Position numbers and translations under genes: made by a program. Under the pieces are notes generated by a model that ran no database searches, had not been told where the DNA came from, and saw nothing but the letters and a program-made list of their open reading frames with translations. Below, piece by piece: positions 25,389 through 34,571 of a stretch of DNA of 64,000 nucleotides. The first letter of the stretch is position 1. Every line of letters begins with the position of its first letter. Source of the DNA: Roseovarius marisflavi (GTDB lineage Bacteria; Pseudomonadota; Alphaproteobacteria; Rhodobacterales; Rhodobacteraceae); assembly GCF_900142625.1 (NCBI RefSeq), contig NZ_FRBN01000007.1, forward strand, positions 91,028 through 155,027, given 5' to 3'.

Positions 25389-26311
25389 AGCGGATCCGCC
25401 CGGCGATTTTTGATTTCTACTGCACCCGTCAGCGAGGATCGTTCTACAGTCACGATGCGGCTTAGCATACGCCCATCGAGCGCGAGGTCAAACCGTACCT
25501 GAAACCAGCGGCTTGTGACGCCAAACCCGCCCTTGGGGGCCTGGGATTGCTCGATTACGCGCGGGTGCAGCAAGGTCTCGGCGCGCTCTCTGAAGTCTGC
25601 TGCATTGGCGAAGGGCAAGCGGCCGCGATCCGCAATCAGGCGCTCGATCCCGGCCGGGTTGGCCGTGGGCAAAACCGCGCCAAGCACAGCGGCAGGGGTG
25701 GTATTTACGTTTAGGGAGACGCCCGCAGGCAGGGCCGCGACGAAGGGCAGAAGGCGGGCGTAATGCTCGGCCGTCATGCCACGCACAAGGCGCAATTCCT
25801 CGATCGCGGAAATCGGCCCGCCCGGCGGGCGCAGCGGGATGGCGCGCGCGGCGTATTCCTCAACCAGAACCGGGCCGCGCACCTGCACGAAACCGGCCAC
25901 TTCGCGCGCCAGGGCCACCGGAAGACCAAGCCCGCGCAACAATCTCTCGAACGCCTGCACCGCCGCAAGATCGCTTGGATTGCTCAGAGCGTTGACGTTG
26001 AAAAGCCCCTGAAGGTCAGTGATTGTTCCCGCCAGAACCGCGCGATCAATATCGGCGCCGAACCTCTCGAGCGCCCAGCCTTCCAGCAGGTGATCAAGGT
26101 TCTGGTCGCGCTCCCAATCGGCCCGCAACACCGGATCAATCAGCATTTCCGCCGCATCCAGATGCAGCATCGCCTGCTCGCTGATCTGCACGTGCTCGAC
26201 CCGGCTCCGGCTTGTTTCGGCGCGCAGCATAAGCCCGGCCGCCACAGCAGAAATCGCCGCCACCATGATCAGCGCATTCAACAAGGCTATGCCGCGATCC
26301 TGTGTCATCAA
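25385..26311 (-). CDS. gspK: Minor pseudopilin GspK
   Basis: 308 residues. It has a pseudopilin N-terminus (RGIALLNALIMVAAISAVAAGLM), where the prepilin peptidase cuts after the Gly. The large extra domain of GspK contains two HhH-like SAM-domain segments (PGGPISAIEELRLVRGMT and NVNTTPAAVLGAVLP). GspK caps the pseudopilus tip with GspI and GspJ. Overlaps gspJ by four bases. Confidence 0.93.
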   Translation of the reverse strand: MMTQDRGIALLNALIMVAAISAVAAGLMLRAETSRSRVEHVQISEQAMLHLDAAEMLIDPVLRADWERDQNLDHLLEGWALERFGADIDRAVLAGTITDLQGLFNVNALSNPSDLAAVQAFERLLRGLGLPVALAREVAGFVQVRGPVLVEEYAARAIPLRPPGGPISAIEELRLVRGMTAEHYARLLPFVAALPAGVSLNVNTTPAAVLGAVLPTANPAGIERLIADRGRLPFANAADFRERAETLLHPRVIEQSQAPKGGFGVTSRWFQVRFDLALDGRMLSRIVTVERSSLTGAVEIKNRRADPL

Positions 26312-26937
26312 AAGCGCACCATGACCCGCAAAGGCCCGTAAACATCCGAGTCAAACTGAATGTCGACCGCATCGGGCAAATTCGGGCGGGGCAATGGTCC
26401 GGGCACGCCCCAGCCCGCAACCCAGCCTTCTTCGGGGCCGGCGTAGGCGCTGACGCGAAAGCTTGCGATATTGTCAAAGATCACCGTTTCCGGCGCAAGT
26501 GCGGCCTCGGAGGCAGGCCGCAAAACCGGCCAGACCTGACGGATAAGACGTTCATCCTCGCGATCATAGCGCCAGATCACCCGTGACTGCCCCGCCGCCT
26601 GATCATCGGGCAAGACCGGCTGGCCGGAGGTCGAAAAGGCAAGGCGGCCCTCATCCGCGCTCTGATCCAGAAAAGCGGGCTCGGCCTCGATGCTTTCGGG
26701 GGGCCAGAACGCGAGTGCAGCGACGGATTTCAGATCATTGCGCAACAGGACAAGCCCGCGCGACAGGGCCGCCGCCTTTTCATCGGCGTCGGTGATACGA
26801 TCGCGCGCGCGCATCATGCCGCCAAGCGCCTGAAGCCCCATGACCGCGACCATCGCAAAAATCGACAGCACCGCGACGAGTTCAAGCAGGGTCAGCCCCC
26901 GGTCCTGCGCCCTGCGCGGTGGGTTTGGCGCGCTCAT
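26308..26937 (-). CDS. gspJ: Minor pseudopilin GspJ
   Basis: 209 residues with the type IV pilin-like methylation/cleavage motif RGLTLLELVAVLSIFAMVAV (glutamate at +5). FSTSGQPVL and WRYDREDERLIRQVWPVLRPAS match the GspJ fold. Tip-complex member. Overlaps gspI and gspK by four bases each. Confidence 0.93.
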   Translation of the reverse strand: MSAPNPPRRAQDRGLTLLELVAVLSIFAMVAVMGLQALGGMMRARDRITDADEKAAALSRGLVLLRNDLKSVAALAFWPPESIEAEPAFLDQSADEGRLAFSTSGQPVLPDDQAAGQSRVIWRYDREDERLIRQVWPVLRPASEAALAPETVIFDNIASFRVSAYAGPEEGWVAGWGVPGPLPRPNLPDAVDIQFDSDVYGPLRVMVRF

Positions 26938-27335
26938 TTCACCACCTCGGCCACCACCTCGGTCGGCGCGATCACCACGACGCGGCCGCCCGGCTGATCC
27001 GGGCTGCGCGCGGTGATCGTGGCCTCGGTAAACCCGGCGCGCGTGGCCTCTTCACTGACCGCGACCTGCCAGTTATAGGGCCCGTAAACGACCCGGTTGC
27101 TCAGGCTGCGCGCGCCGACCGCCCCCAAAAGCCGAAGCTCTTCAGCCCGGTTCAGGGCCACCTGCATGGCCATGACACGAGCCGCCTCGCCGCCCAGAAC
27201 GCGGCCGGCCTGATCGGCGCTGCGCAGGGCGGCGATGGTGCCGATGGAGAGCACGAAAACAGCGATCACCAGTTCCAGAAGGGTCACGCCGCGGGTGCCA
27301 TCATGAGGTTTGATACCGGGGGTAAGGCGCGTCAT
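26934..27335 (-). CDS. gspI: Minor pseudopilin GspI
   Basis: 133 residues from MTRLTPGIKPHDG; this ATG overlaps the gspH stop (ATGA), which is better than the ATG four codons upstream. Pilin motif RGVTLLELVIAVFVLSIGTIAAL, then the characteristic MAMQVALNRAEELRLLG helix. GspI initiates pseudopilus tip assembly. Confidence 0.93.
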   Translation of the reverse strand: MTRLTPGIKPHDGTRGVTLLELVIAVFVLSIGTIAALRSADQAGRVLGGEAARVMAMQVALNRAEELRLLGAVGARSLSNRVVYGPYNWQVAVSEEATRAGFTEATITARSPDQPGGRVVVIAPTEVVAEVVK

Positions 27336-27820
27336 ATCCCCTCGCAAATCAGGCCCGAAAGCCCGCCCGACGCACAGCTGATGAGCGTGCCATTGCCGAT
27401 AAAGCTGACCTCAAAGCGGGTCACCTGACCATCGGGAAGGAACACCAGATCGGGTATGGGTTCGCGCGCCAGATCCTCGGGGAAAATCGGCCCCCTCGCT
27501 CCTTTAAACCGCACCTCGCCGCGAAATTTCTGAGCCCTGCCATTGGGTTGCCAGCCCTCGGCCTCGGCGCCCGGAGGTGCCGGCAAAAGCACTTGCCAGC
27601 CGTCAGGCAAGAGCGCGACACCGCGTGCGGAATGGCCCAGAATCGCCGCGTCGCGCAGCCGGTCATAGGCCGCGCCAAAGCGCAAGACATCGCTGTCACC
27701 GCTGTTGCGCTGCGTCACGGAAAACGTCGCCGTGATTGACAAAACGGCGATCACCGCCACAACAATCACCATCTCCAGAAGGGTAAAACCACGCTCGGAT
27801 GCTGGTCCTATTCGCTCCAT
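27332..27820 (-). CDS. gspH: Minor pseudopilin GspH
   Basis: 162 residues. Pilin motif RGFTLLEMVIVVAVIAVLSITA, then a GspH/FimT-like globular domain (LRDAAILGHSARGVALLPDGWQVL). Connects the GspG shaft to the tip complex. It overlaps gspG by 13 bases. Confidence 0.92.
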   Translation of the reverse strand: MERIGPASERGFTLLEMVIVVAVIAVLSITATFSVTQRNSGDSDVLRFGAAYDRLRDAAILGHSARGVALLPDGWQVLLPAPPGAEAEGWQPNGRAQKFRGEVRFKGARGPIFPEDLAREPIPDLVFLPDGQVTRFEVSFIGNGTLISCASGGLSGLICEGI

Positions 27821-28272
27821 GAGCCGATATCCGCATCAACGCCATCCCCGCCCGAGACGCCATCCGCGCCAAGGGTGAAAATATCAAATTCGCCGTGAAT
27901 GCCTGGCTGCAGATATTGATAGGGATTGCCCCAGGGATCCTGCGGCAGGCGATCGATATAGCCGTTTGACGCGTAATTCTGCGGCACAGGCGCGATTGTC
28001 GGCGCCTCTCTCAGGGCAAGCAGGCCTTGTTCGGTGCTGGGATAGCGGAAATTGTCGAGCTTGTAGAGCTTGACCGCCCCGCTCAGCACCGCAAGATCCG
28101 ATTGCACCCGCGCCACGCGCGCCTGATCGGGCCGGTCAATGATGCGCGGCATCACCACGAGCGCGAGAATCGACATGATGACCACCACGACCATCAGTTC
28201 CAGCAACGAAAACCCGGCCTCGCCATCGGGTTTGGCAGGTTTGGTCATCGGGTGTGACGTATTGATTTTCAT
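27808..28272 (-). CDS. gspG: Major pseudopilin GspG
   Basis: 154 residues from MKINTSHPMTKPAKPDG; the frame runs further upstream but that part is not pilin-like. Cleavage/methylation site AGFSLLELMVVVVIMSILALVVMP. The C-terminal signature is strongly conserved: YPSTEQGLLAL, GYIDRLPQDPWGNPYQYL and GEFDIFTLGADG (calcium loop). It is the shaft subunit of the pseudopilus. The leader upstream is AT-rich (TATATTTTTT on the minus strand) and probably holds the promoter of gspG-N. Confidence 0.97.
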   Translation of the reverse strand: MKINTSHPMTKPAKPDGEAGFSLLELMVVVVIMSILALVVMPRIIDRPDQARVARVQSDLAVLSGAVKLYKLDNFRYPSTEQGLLALREAPTIAPVPQNYASNGYIDRLPQDPWGNPYQYLQPGIHGEFDIFTLGADGVSGGDGVDADIGSWSE

Positions 28273-28385
28273 GGTAAAATCGGTCCGTAAAAAATATAGG
28301 ATACAAAACAAATCATAAACCAACGACGCGCCTTGCACAATCAAAGCCTTGCACCCGCCGCCCCTTTTCAAGCATCGGATTGCCC

Positions 28386-29132
28386 ATGCCAGCCACAGCC
28401 CCCCTTGCCTTTTTCCTGATCCTGAGCGGCGCGGCGGTCGGATCATTCATGGCCGCCTGGGCGGACCGTCTTCCACGGGGGGACAGCGTGGTAAGCGAAC
28501 CATCGCGGTGCCGCGGATGCGGAACAAGGATTTCCTGGCGCGACAAAATGCCGATCCTGTCCTGGCTCATATTGGGCGGCAAATGCCGGACCTGCGAAAC
28601 GGCAATCCCCAAGCGCCTGTTTTACGCCGAGATTTCAGGGGCATCTCTGGCGATAGCGGCAATCTGGGGGGCGCAATCGCCGCTGCATATGGTGCTTGGG
28701 GCACTTTTTCTCTGGCTTCTGCTTGGCCTGGTGATGTGTGATCTGGCCGCCTTTCGCCTGCCCAACGCGCTGACCGGGCTTTTGTTTGTCACCGGTTTGG
28801 GGCTGGCCTGGGAGAACCCGTTTCGTGCCCCCCTTGACGGGCTTATCGGCGCCGCCGCCGGGGCCGGTGCGTTTCTTCTTATTCGTGTTGTTTATCAAAA
28901 GCTTCGCGGGCGCGAGGGGTTGGGATTGGGCGATGTCAAACTGATGGGGGGAATAGGCGCCGCCCTGGGCGTAACCGCCCTTCCGGTGGTGGCTTTGATC
29001 GCCGCGATGGCCGCTATGCTTGTTGCGATCCTGGTTGGCTGGCGCAAAGGCGAGCGCCCCGGATCGACCGAAGAAATTCCCTTTGGGGCCTATCTTGCCG
29101 GCGCCGCAGGTCTTTGGTTTCTGATCGGCTAA
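28386..29132 (+). CDS. gspO: Prepilin peptidase / N-methyltransferase GspO
   Basis: 248 residues from the ATG at 28386; a TTG two codons upstream is an alternative. The N-terminal domain carries two zinc CxxC pairs (SRCRGCGTRISW and GKCRTCETAIP). The A24 aspartic peptidase domain has the two catalytic Asp in MCDLAAFRLPN and GLGDVKLMGGIGAALG. About seven membrane helices. It cuts and methylates the pseudopilins encoded divergently from it, 113 bp away. Confidence 0.95.
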   Translation: MPATAPLAFFLILSGAAVGSFMAAWADRLPRGDSVVSEPSRCRGCGTRISWRDKMPILSWLILGGKCRTCETAIPKRLFYAEISGASLAIAAIWGAQSPLHMVLGALFLWLLLGLVMCDLAAFRLPNALTGLLFVTGLGLAWENPFRAPLDGLIGAAAGAGAFLLIRVVYQKLRGREGLGLGDVKLMGGIGAALGVTALPVVALIAAMAAMLVAILVGWRKGERPGSTEEIPFGAYLAGAAGLWFLIG

Positions 29133-29218
29133 ATCACCAAAATCATCGAGGCAAAAAACATGGGCGGCGGGTTTCCCCACCGCCCACTGCGTACCGTTAG
29201 AGCCCATTACTCAAAACC

Positions 29219-30910
29219 CTAGGGTACGATCCAATCACTGACGACGCGGAAGCCAACCCGCTCTTCCGGTGCCAGCTCTGCGATGAACGCTCCTTTAGAG
29301 GCGAAGCGTTGCCCCGGTCCAAGACCCAGTTCGGGATGGGTGCCGGGATTTAGCTCATTTTCTGCCTCATGTTCAATGATTTCAAGCACATAATCGCGAT
29401 AAAAATCACTAATTGCATGCATGAGGCCGAATTCCATCAGTGTCAGCGCATAGTAAGTTTGCAGTTGGATACGCGGATGGGTGACATCCAGCCTGCGGGT
29501 GTGCATCCAGCCCCTTATACGATATTTTCGCGGATGATACGAGCCCGGTTTGTCATAGGGCCAGATCAATTTGGTGCGCGCAATCATGTCGCTTGGGAAG
29601 GCCGCGTTGGCGAAATCCTTGCTGACCGACGGCAAGGTGATCAGCGCAGCCTTCGGGTCGACATCGACCAGAACCTTGACCGCTTCGGCGGCATCCTCGG
29701 GCCAGATCACAAGTGTGTCGGCATCGGCGTGACGTTCCAGAGCCGCCTTAAGCCCGGCGGCGTCAGCGTATTCGACGGTTTCAACCTCGGTTCCCTCAAG
29801 CACCATGTTCAGGGTCTCTTGAAAGGCCGCCGCAGGACGTGTGCCTTGCGGACCCGCGTCGTGGATCTGGACGACGCGGCCAAGCGGAAGCGCCTCATCC
29901 CCGAAATGAATCGCCAGGGCCTCGGCCTCGAGCGCGATACCGCGATTGAAAAACACCGAATAACCATAGCGCCCCTCGCCCGGTGTGGGCAATTCGGCGT
30001 TCGGCAGGACGCAGGGCAAACGCTTGTCGTCGCAGAACTTGCCGATTTCATCCCACGGGCCTTTGACCAGACCGCTCAAAGACGCAAAGACCGGCTGTTC
30101 GGCATATTTCGCCTCAAGCTGGGCGCGCCATGTTTCGGGGGCCCCCTCAAGCTGCCAGACGTGCAGGTTCCAAAGGCGATAGGCGTCCACGAAGTTCGAG
30201 CGATAGTTCGGCGAAAAGGTCGGTTTCGTGGTGTCGCCCTCGGTGTCGATGTTCATGTAGGTAAAGAAAACCTTCATCGTGTCCAGCATCGCCTTCGCCT
30301 CGGCAGGATCAGCATCCGGGCCGATGATCGTGGCAAAGTGAATGTTCTTGTCGTCAACGCCGGGGTCAAGGTCGCCCGACAGATCCTTGAGGAAGGCGGC
30401 GAGATTGGCAACATCGGCCGAGGACAGCTCGTAGCGGGGCATGATCGGGTCAAACTCGTGACCGCCCGCATCCACACCGTCGCGCAACGCACGCGCCAAA
30501 AGCACCTCGTCATAGGCCGGGCGCATGCGCGGCTGGCGCACGCGGGCCCAAAAGTTTGGCGGTTGCACCTCTTGATAGAGATCCTTGAAGATACGGTTGC
30601 GATCCAATTGCTTTTTGTCGAACAGGATATTTCCCATGATCGGCGGCACATAGTTGCCCCCCTCAGAGGTGCCAAAACCGCTTGGGCGGTGACAGTTCAC
30701 ACAAGAAAACTGTGCCCCGGAAATCTCGACATCGCCCTGGGTCACGCCAGTGACCGGCTTGCCGTCGGCACCGATCCCTTCCCAGTACAAGCGACGCCCC
30801 AGTTCGGCATCGCCCGCCTGCCCTGCCCCGGCCAAAACCGGTGTCACGGCCAGCACAAGCGCCAGGCCGGTGCGGCGCAGTAGTTTGTAAATCGAAGACT
30901 GTCCCGGCAT
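29219..30910 (-). CDS. Secreted cytochrome c fused to a periplasmic-binding-protein-like domain (IoxE-like)
   Basis: 563 residues with a Sec signal (ends near VLAGAGQAG). Residues ~30-180 are a mono-heme cytochrome c: heme site Cys70-Cys73-His74 in SCVNCHRPSGFG and a probable axial Met in DPIMPRYELS. Residues ~190-500 look like a type I periplasmic binding fold (FATIIGPDAD, PVFASLSGLVKGPWDEIG, then LVIWPEDAAEAVK), without an ABC permease nearby. It is the last gene of the copper cluster and overlaps the SCO gene (ATGA). I infer an electron acceptor or redox sensor for the oxidase. It corresponds in position to the cytochrome gene I recall from iox clusters, which I could not verify. Confidence 0.7.
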   Translation of the reverse strand: MPGQSSIYKLLRRTGLALVLAVTPVLAGAGQAGDAELGRRLYWEGIGADGKPVTGVTQGDVEISGAQFSCVNCHRPSGFGTSEGGNYVPPIMGNILFDKKQLDRNRIFKDLYQEVQPPNFWARVRQPRMRPAYDEVLLARALRDGVDAGGHEFDPIMPRYELSSADVANLAAFLKDLSGDLDPGVDDKNIHFATIIGPDADPAEAKAMLDTMKVFFTYMNIDTEGDTTKPTFSPNYRSNFVDAYRLWNLHVWQLEGAPETWRAQLEAKYAEQPVFASLSGLVKGPWDEIGKFCDDKRLPCVLPNAELPTPGEGRYGYSVFFNRGIALEAEALAIHFGDEALPLGRVVQIHDAGPQGTRPAAAFQETLNMVLEGTEVETVEYADAAGLKAALERHADADTLVIWPEDAAEAVKVLVDVDPKAALITLPSVSKDFANAAFPSDMIARTKLIWPYDKPGSYHPRKYRIRGWMHTRRLDVTHPRIQLQTYYALTLMEFGLMHAISDFYRDYVLEIIEHEAENELNPGTHPELGLGPGQRFASKGAFIAELAPEERVGFRVVSDWIVP

Positions 30911-31704
30911 CAGTTCACCTCGGGGCGAAGCAGGTTGGCATATTCATCTGCCAGTTCCTCAGAGGACAGCAACCCCTCAAGCCGAAGCCAGGGCGCCTCT
31001 TTGGATTTGCGCAGGAAGGTCAACGGGCGGTGGTACATCTTGTTCTCGCCTTTATAGACGGCATCAAAGTTGCGCACGACGGTGAAGATATCGTCAAACT
31101 GACCGGTCAAGAGCACCCAATTGTCGCGCGCATCATGCAGTTTGGCATAGTCGCGCAAGCGGCGGGGGGTGTCATATTCAGGATCAATCGAAATCGATAC
31201 CATCAGATAATTCGGATCAATGGCCACCAGATCATCCTGGGTCTGGCCAAAGGTCGCCGTCATCACCGGGCAGATCGTGGCACAACTGGTGAAGACGAAA
31301 TTCAGCAGCACAGGCCCGTCATAGGCCATCAGATCAGCAAAGTTGACTTTGCGAGCATGGGAATCGCGCAGGGTGACATCCGACATTTGATAATCATTCA
31401 GGGTACGCTGGTACTGATACCCGTCGATCATACCATTCTGGCTGTCATTCGCGGCTTGGCTGCTATTTTCGGCATCCATACCAAGATGAAGCGGCATACG
31501 GTGATCTTCGGCATCTGTGCCGTGATCGGTTCCGTGGCCTTGCATGGCGGCGGCGGTATTGTCATGGGTCTGGACGGAATTTGTTCCGTGTCCCGAGTCG
31601 TGGCCTGAGTGCTCGCTTCCGGCAAGGGCAGGCGCAGAAAATCCGACAACTGCGGCAAGGGCAAAGGCCGGAACAGCACTCAGAGCAGCTCTGATATGGT
31701 TCAT
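30910..31704 (-). CDS. SCO1/SenC copper chaperone (IoxD-like)
   Basis: 264 residues: Sec signal, then a His-rich metal-binding stretch (GSEHSGHDSGHG with further His to ~75), then the SCO thioredoxin fold. The copper/thiol site Cys141-x3-Cys145 in TSCATICPVMT is intact, and the distal His is likely in MYHRPLTF. SCO proteins deliver copper to, or reduce, copper enzymes in the periplasm. Adjacent copper oxidase genes make maturation of the multicopper oxidase the natural role. GGAGACTT precedes the start, similar to the RBS of the two genes upstream. Confidence 0.88.
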   Translation of the reverse strand: MNHIRAALSAVPAFALAAVVGFSAPALAGSEHSGHDSGHGTNSVQTHDNTAAAMQGHGTDHGTDAEDHRMPLHLGMDAENSSQAANDSQNGMIDGYQYQRTLNDYQMSDVTLRDSHARKVNFADLMAYDGPVLLNFVFTSCATICPVMTATFGQTQDDLVAIDPNYLMVSISIDPEYDTPRRLRDYAKLHDARDNWVLLTGQFDDIFTVVRNFDAVYKGENKMYHRPLTFLRKSKEAPWLRLEGLLSSEELADEYANLLRPEVN

Positions 31705-31788
31705 TTCAAGTCTCCGTCGAGAAAGTAATGTCTCAAAATGACGGGCACCGGCGAGTTTCCCCGCCGATACCCTTGTTCTTATAGTCGC

Positions 31789-33738
31789 TTAGTGAACCGA
31801 CCACACGGCCGTGTCGTGGTGCAGAGCATCGAACTGATACATCCGCAGACGACGGGACGGCTCGTAGCTGAACTGAACGGTCAGAGAATGTTTACCAACA
31901 CCGTCGGTGTTAACATAGTCTGACATCGCATCCGGCGTACCGCCCATCGCTGAATAGAGCGGGTCTGTCCAGTGATGGTTGCCCTTCTTCGAGCCGATCA
32001 CGTCAGCCAACGCGTTCGCCACGGGTGTCGGCGAAAGCTGTTCCGGGCGTACCGCATTCGGGATCGGGATAGCCCCTTGACCCGCAACATGGATCCAGAA
32101 GGCGTTCCGGCCGAAGGTAAAGAGCGGACCGGCACCACCGACAGGCAGGGTGTTGTGGAAGGTATTTTCCCAGCCACGCAGACCGCCAAAGTCAACCAGA
32201 ACATAGGCATGACGGAAGTAGTCGCCATTCAGAAGCTCAATTTTGACTTCGTCACCACGTTTATCCCAGACACCGTCAGTCATGCGAACTTCTGCAATAC
32301 CGTCATGGTCTTTGAGCTGACCATAAATGGTGTTGTTCAGGAACAGAACAGTCATGTCATAACCTTCACCCATCTCATAGCCGGTGGGCAGCTGTTTACG
32401 ATTGCCCCAGTCGTAGAAGGCTTCGCGAATCTGAGCCATCTGCGCCTGAATGACCGAACCGTTCAGACCCTGGAAGTAACGACCGTGAGCACGGTTGGTG
32501 TTCATGTTCGCAAGTTCGCGGAACATGGCCCACATCCGCTTGGCCGGTGCCGTGTCGCCGATCTGTTCGATCGCCGCCAACTTGGTGGCTTCGCTTTCAC
32601 GCGGGTTTTTCCCAAACACACCGATCTCGGCAAAGTTACGACGGTTGCCAGCAATCGGCACCAGAACGTTTTCAACGACCTGAACCCGCGGCGGGTGATT
32701 CCGCCAGCCCCAGTGATAGCTGAGGTTCCAGAAGCGTGCCGGGGGCATCTTCATGTTGAGGGTGTACATCAGGCCTTCCTGCATCGGGAAGAAAGTCTGA
32801 TCGAAACCGACGTTCGGGATACGTGCAACGCGCGTGCCCCCTTGCGTCAGGTCGGGCCCGCCAACATCCGTAAGGTTTAGTTCCTTCGGATCATCAAAAA
32901 CCATCGCATAAGGCGCAAAGTCTTCGTGCCCACGGTTCAGGATCTTGACGTTGTACTTGATGGTCCACTCTTCGTCGTTCACCACTTCCGGATCGATATA
33001 GGCGGTGTCGGATTCGATATGGGTATCGTACCAGATCTGGTTGACGGTCACCGACTTGGTCACCGGATCAACCGCTTTTTCCTTCAGCCCACCGAGATAG
33101 TGCAGCAGCGGGAAACCTTCGTATTCCCGGTTGCTAAGGGGCCCGGTAAGATCATTGCCCTCGATGATATCCACGGCATGCCGCGCAAGCTTGCTAAGCT
33201 GATCCTGGTCAACACGGCGCGGATACTTGTAGCAGTGGCGGTTGCCACGGAAGCTACGGCAGGCGCCGTAGGGTTCCGACATTGCCTCGATCTGATCCAT
33301 GATCCAGTCAAGATCATCGGTCGGCGAGGTTTTGTCGATCTCCGTAACGATCGGGTCGTCATGAAGATTGTAGGGGTTTTCCGGCGTGGACGGCAACGTG
33401 TTGGGAATATAGTTGCCGCGACAGCTCTTGAGGTTTTCGTACACCGTCGGGATCATGTTGGACGGGTGCGGCGTAAAGCTGTCCCCGTTCGGATAGTCCG
33501 GGTTTTCCGGAAAAACCGACGTGCCACCCGCAGTCGTCAGATGGGTGGCAGTTCCATCTGGACTAATGACGCGTGTCTCGAAAGGCACGCGCGGTTGTTG
33601 TCCGGAACCGAATTTATCGATACAGAACTGGTTGATGCCGGCAAGACCCTGCGCCGAAGCAGTGGTCCCTCCGAGAGTGGCTGCGACTGGCAAAGCCACC
33701 ACCGCCGCCCATCTAATAGATTTGAGAAACATTTTCAT
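31789..33738 (-). CDS. ioxC: Large secreted protein of the copper-oxidase cluster (IoxC-like)
   Basis: 649 residues (~72 kDa) with a clear Sec signal (MKMFLKSIRWAAVVALP...TASAQG). Four or five Cys near the N-terminus (QFCIDKF, KSCRGNY, GACRSFRG, RHCYKYP) suggest disulfides, and there are many His and Trp but no tyrosinase or MCO copper motifs. I do not know a fold. In iodide-oxidizing alphaproteobacterium Q-1 the oxidase contains IoxA (multicopper oxidase) and a 71-kDa partner IoxC; size, export signal and position fit, so I name it by analogy. GC is lower than in the gsp genes (27 of 60 bases at 32281-32340). Confidence 0.65.
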   Translation of the reverse strand: MKMFLKSIRWAAVVALPVAATLGGTTASAQGLAGINQFCIDKFGSGQQPRVPFETRVISPDGTATHLTTAGGTSVFPENPDYPNGDSFTPHPSNMIPTVYENLKSCRGNYIPNTLPSTPENPYNLHDDPIVTEIDKTSPTDDLDWIMDQIEAMSEPYGACRSFRGNRHCYKYPRRVDQDQLSKLARHAVDIIEGNDLTGPLSNREYEGFPLLHYLGGLKEKAVDPVTKSVTVNQIWYDTHIESDTAYIDPEVVNDEEWTIKYNVKILNRGHEDFAPYAMVFDDPKELNLTDVGGPDLTQGGTRVARIPNVGFDQTFFPMQEGLMYTLNMKMPPARFWNLSYHWGWRNHPPRVQVVENVLVPIAGNRRNFAEIGVFGKNPRESEATKLAAIEQIGDTAPAKRMWAMFRELANMNTNRAHGRYFQGLNGSVIQAQMAQIREAFYDWGNRKQLPTGYEMGEGYDMTVLFLNNTIYGQLKDHDGIAEVRMTDGVWDKRGDEVKIELLNGDYFRHAYVLVDFGGLRGWENTFHNTLPVGGAGPLFTFGRNAFWIHVAGQGAIPIPNAVRPEQLSPTPVANALADVIGSKKGNHHWTDPLYSAMGGTPDAMSDYVNTDGVGKHSLTVQFSYEPSRRLRMYQFDALHHDTAVWSVH

Positions 33739-33789
33739 AGTCTCCGTTTGAATGCTGTGCTGGGATCCCGGTTGCCCGGGGCCAGTGGC

Positions 33790-34527
33790 TTAGACTTCGC
33801 GGTTGTGGTTGCGCGGATCCTTGAGATCGAACACACGCGGACCGGCACGACGCATTTTTCCATCCGCTGGGATGGGATGCGGCATAACCCACGAAACCCG
33901 GCTGGCGGCATCATCGGCTTGAATATCAACCGGGAATGCGCCCCAAAGACCGGCACTGCCGTTGCCATAGAAGATGACATCGACCTTGCGGTTGTTGCTG
34001 GGTTTCGCGCTATGACCCATCCGGTACATCCGGAAGGCCAGATCCGAGCTGTTCTCACGTGAGCCTGTCAGGAATGTCCAGGCTGCCGGTGCGTTGAACT
34101 CGGCCGCGAAAGCCTTGAGGCGATCGGGTGTATCATGGGCAGGGTCACGCGTGATGGAGACGATTTGAACTTCGCTCCCCACTTTGTCACCCAGCTCGGC
34201 CACAACCTTGCTCAGCTTTTCGGTAATCGGAAATGATGCTTCGTCGCGGATGCTGAAGAAGTTCATAACCACAATGCGGTTCTCGATATAGTTTTCGTAG
34301 AACGCTTTGGTTTCCCCGTGCTGGTTGGTCAATTCCAGATGCGGGAAGGAATCCCGCTTCGTGGAATCAATCACGTTGCTTGTCCTGGTGACTTGCCCGT
34401 GATGCATGCGCTCCATGGCCGCTTTGGCCTCGTGCGCCGCCCGTTCCGAGGACGAACCCGCCGTGGTAGTAAAGCCCACCGCCGCGGCAACCGGGAGTCC
34501 GGTCAAAAATTGACGTCTATTCGTCAT
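33790..34527 (-). CDS. Tat-exported SCO-like protein lacking the copper Cys pair (IoxB-like)
   Basis: 245 residues. The N-terminus MTNRRQFLTGLPVAAAVG is a twin-arginine signal. The body follows the SCO/thioredoxin pattern: FPHLELTNQHGETKAFYENY, RIVVMNFFSIRDEASFP, VQIVSITRDPAHDTPDRLKAF and AAWTFLTGS. Where active SCO proteins have CxxxCP this one has S-I-R-D-E-A-S-F-P, so no Cys pair and probably no copper site. It lies between the oxidase and IoxC-like genes with a strong GAGGAG RBS. It may be a folding or escort factor for the Tat substrate. Confidence 0.75.
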   Translation of the reverse strand: MTNRRQFLTGLPVAAAVGFTTTAGSSSERAAHEAKAAMERMHHGQVTRTSNVIDSTKRDSFPHLELTNQHGETKAFYENYIENRIVVMNFFSIRDEASFPITEKLSKVVAELGDKVGSEVQIVSITRDPAHDTPDRLKAFAAEFNAPAAWTFLTGSRENSSDLAFRMYRMGHSAKPSNNRKVDVIFYGNGSAGLWGAFPVDIQADDAASRVSWVMPHPIPADGKMRRAGPRVFDLKDPRNHNREV

Positions 34528-34571
34528 GATAGTCTCCTCTCTTTCTCAGAGATTTCCGTATTCGGTGAAGC

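Noticed and set aside
17501..28272. Type IV pilus or tad locus
   Set aside because: gspK, gspL, gspM, gspN and gspC-type proteins are present and no PilT, PilM-Q or Tad proteins; this is type II secretion.
31789..33738. Tyrosinase or second copper oxidase
   Set aside because: None of the two H-x-H-based copper sites of tyrosinases nor MCO motifs is present; kept as IoxC-like of unknown fold.
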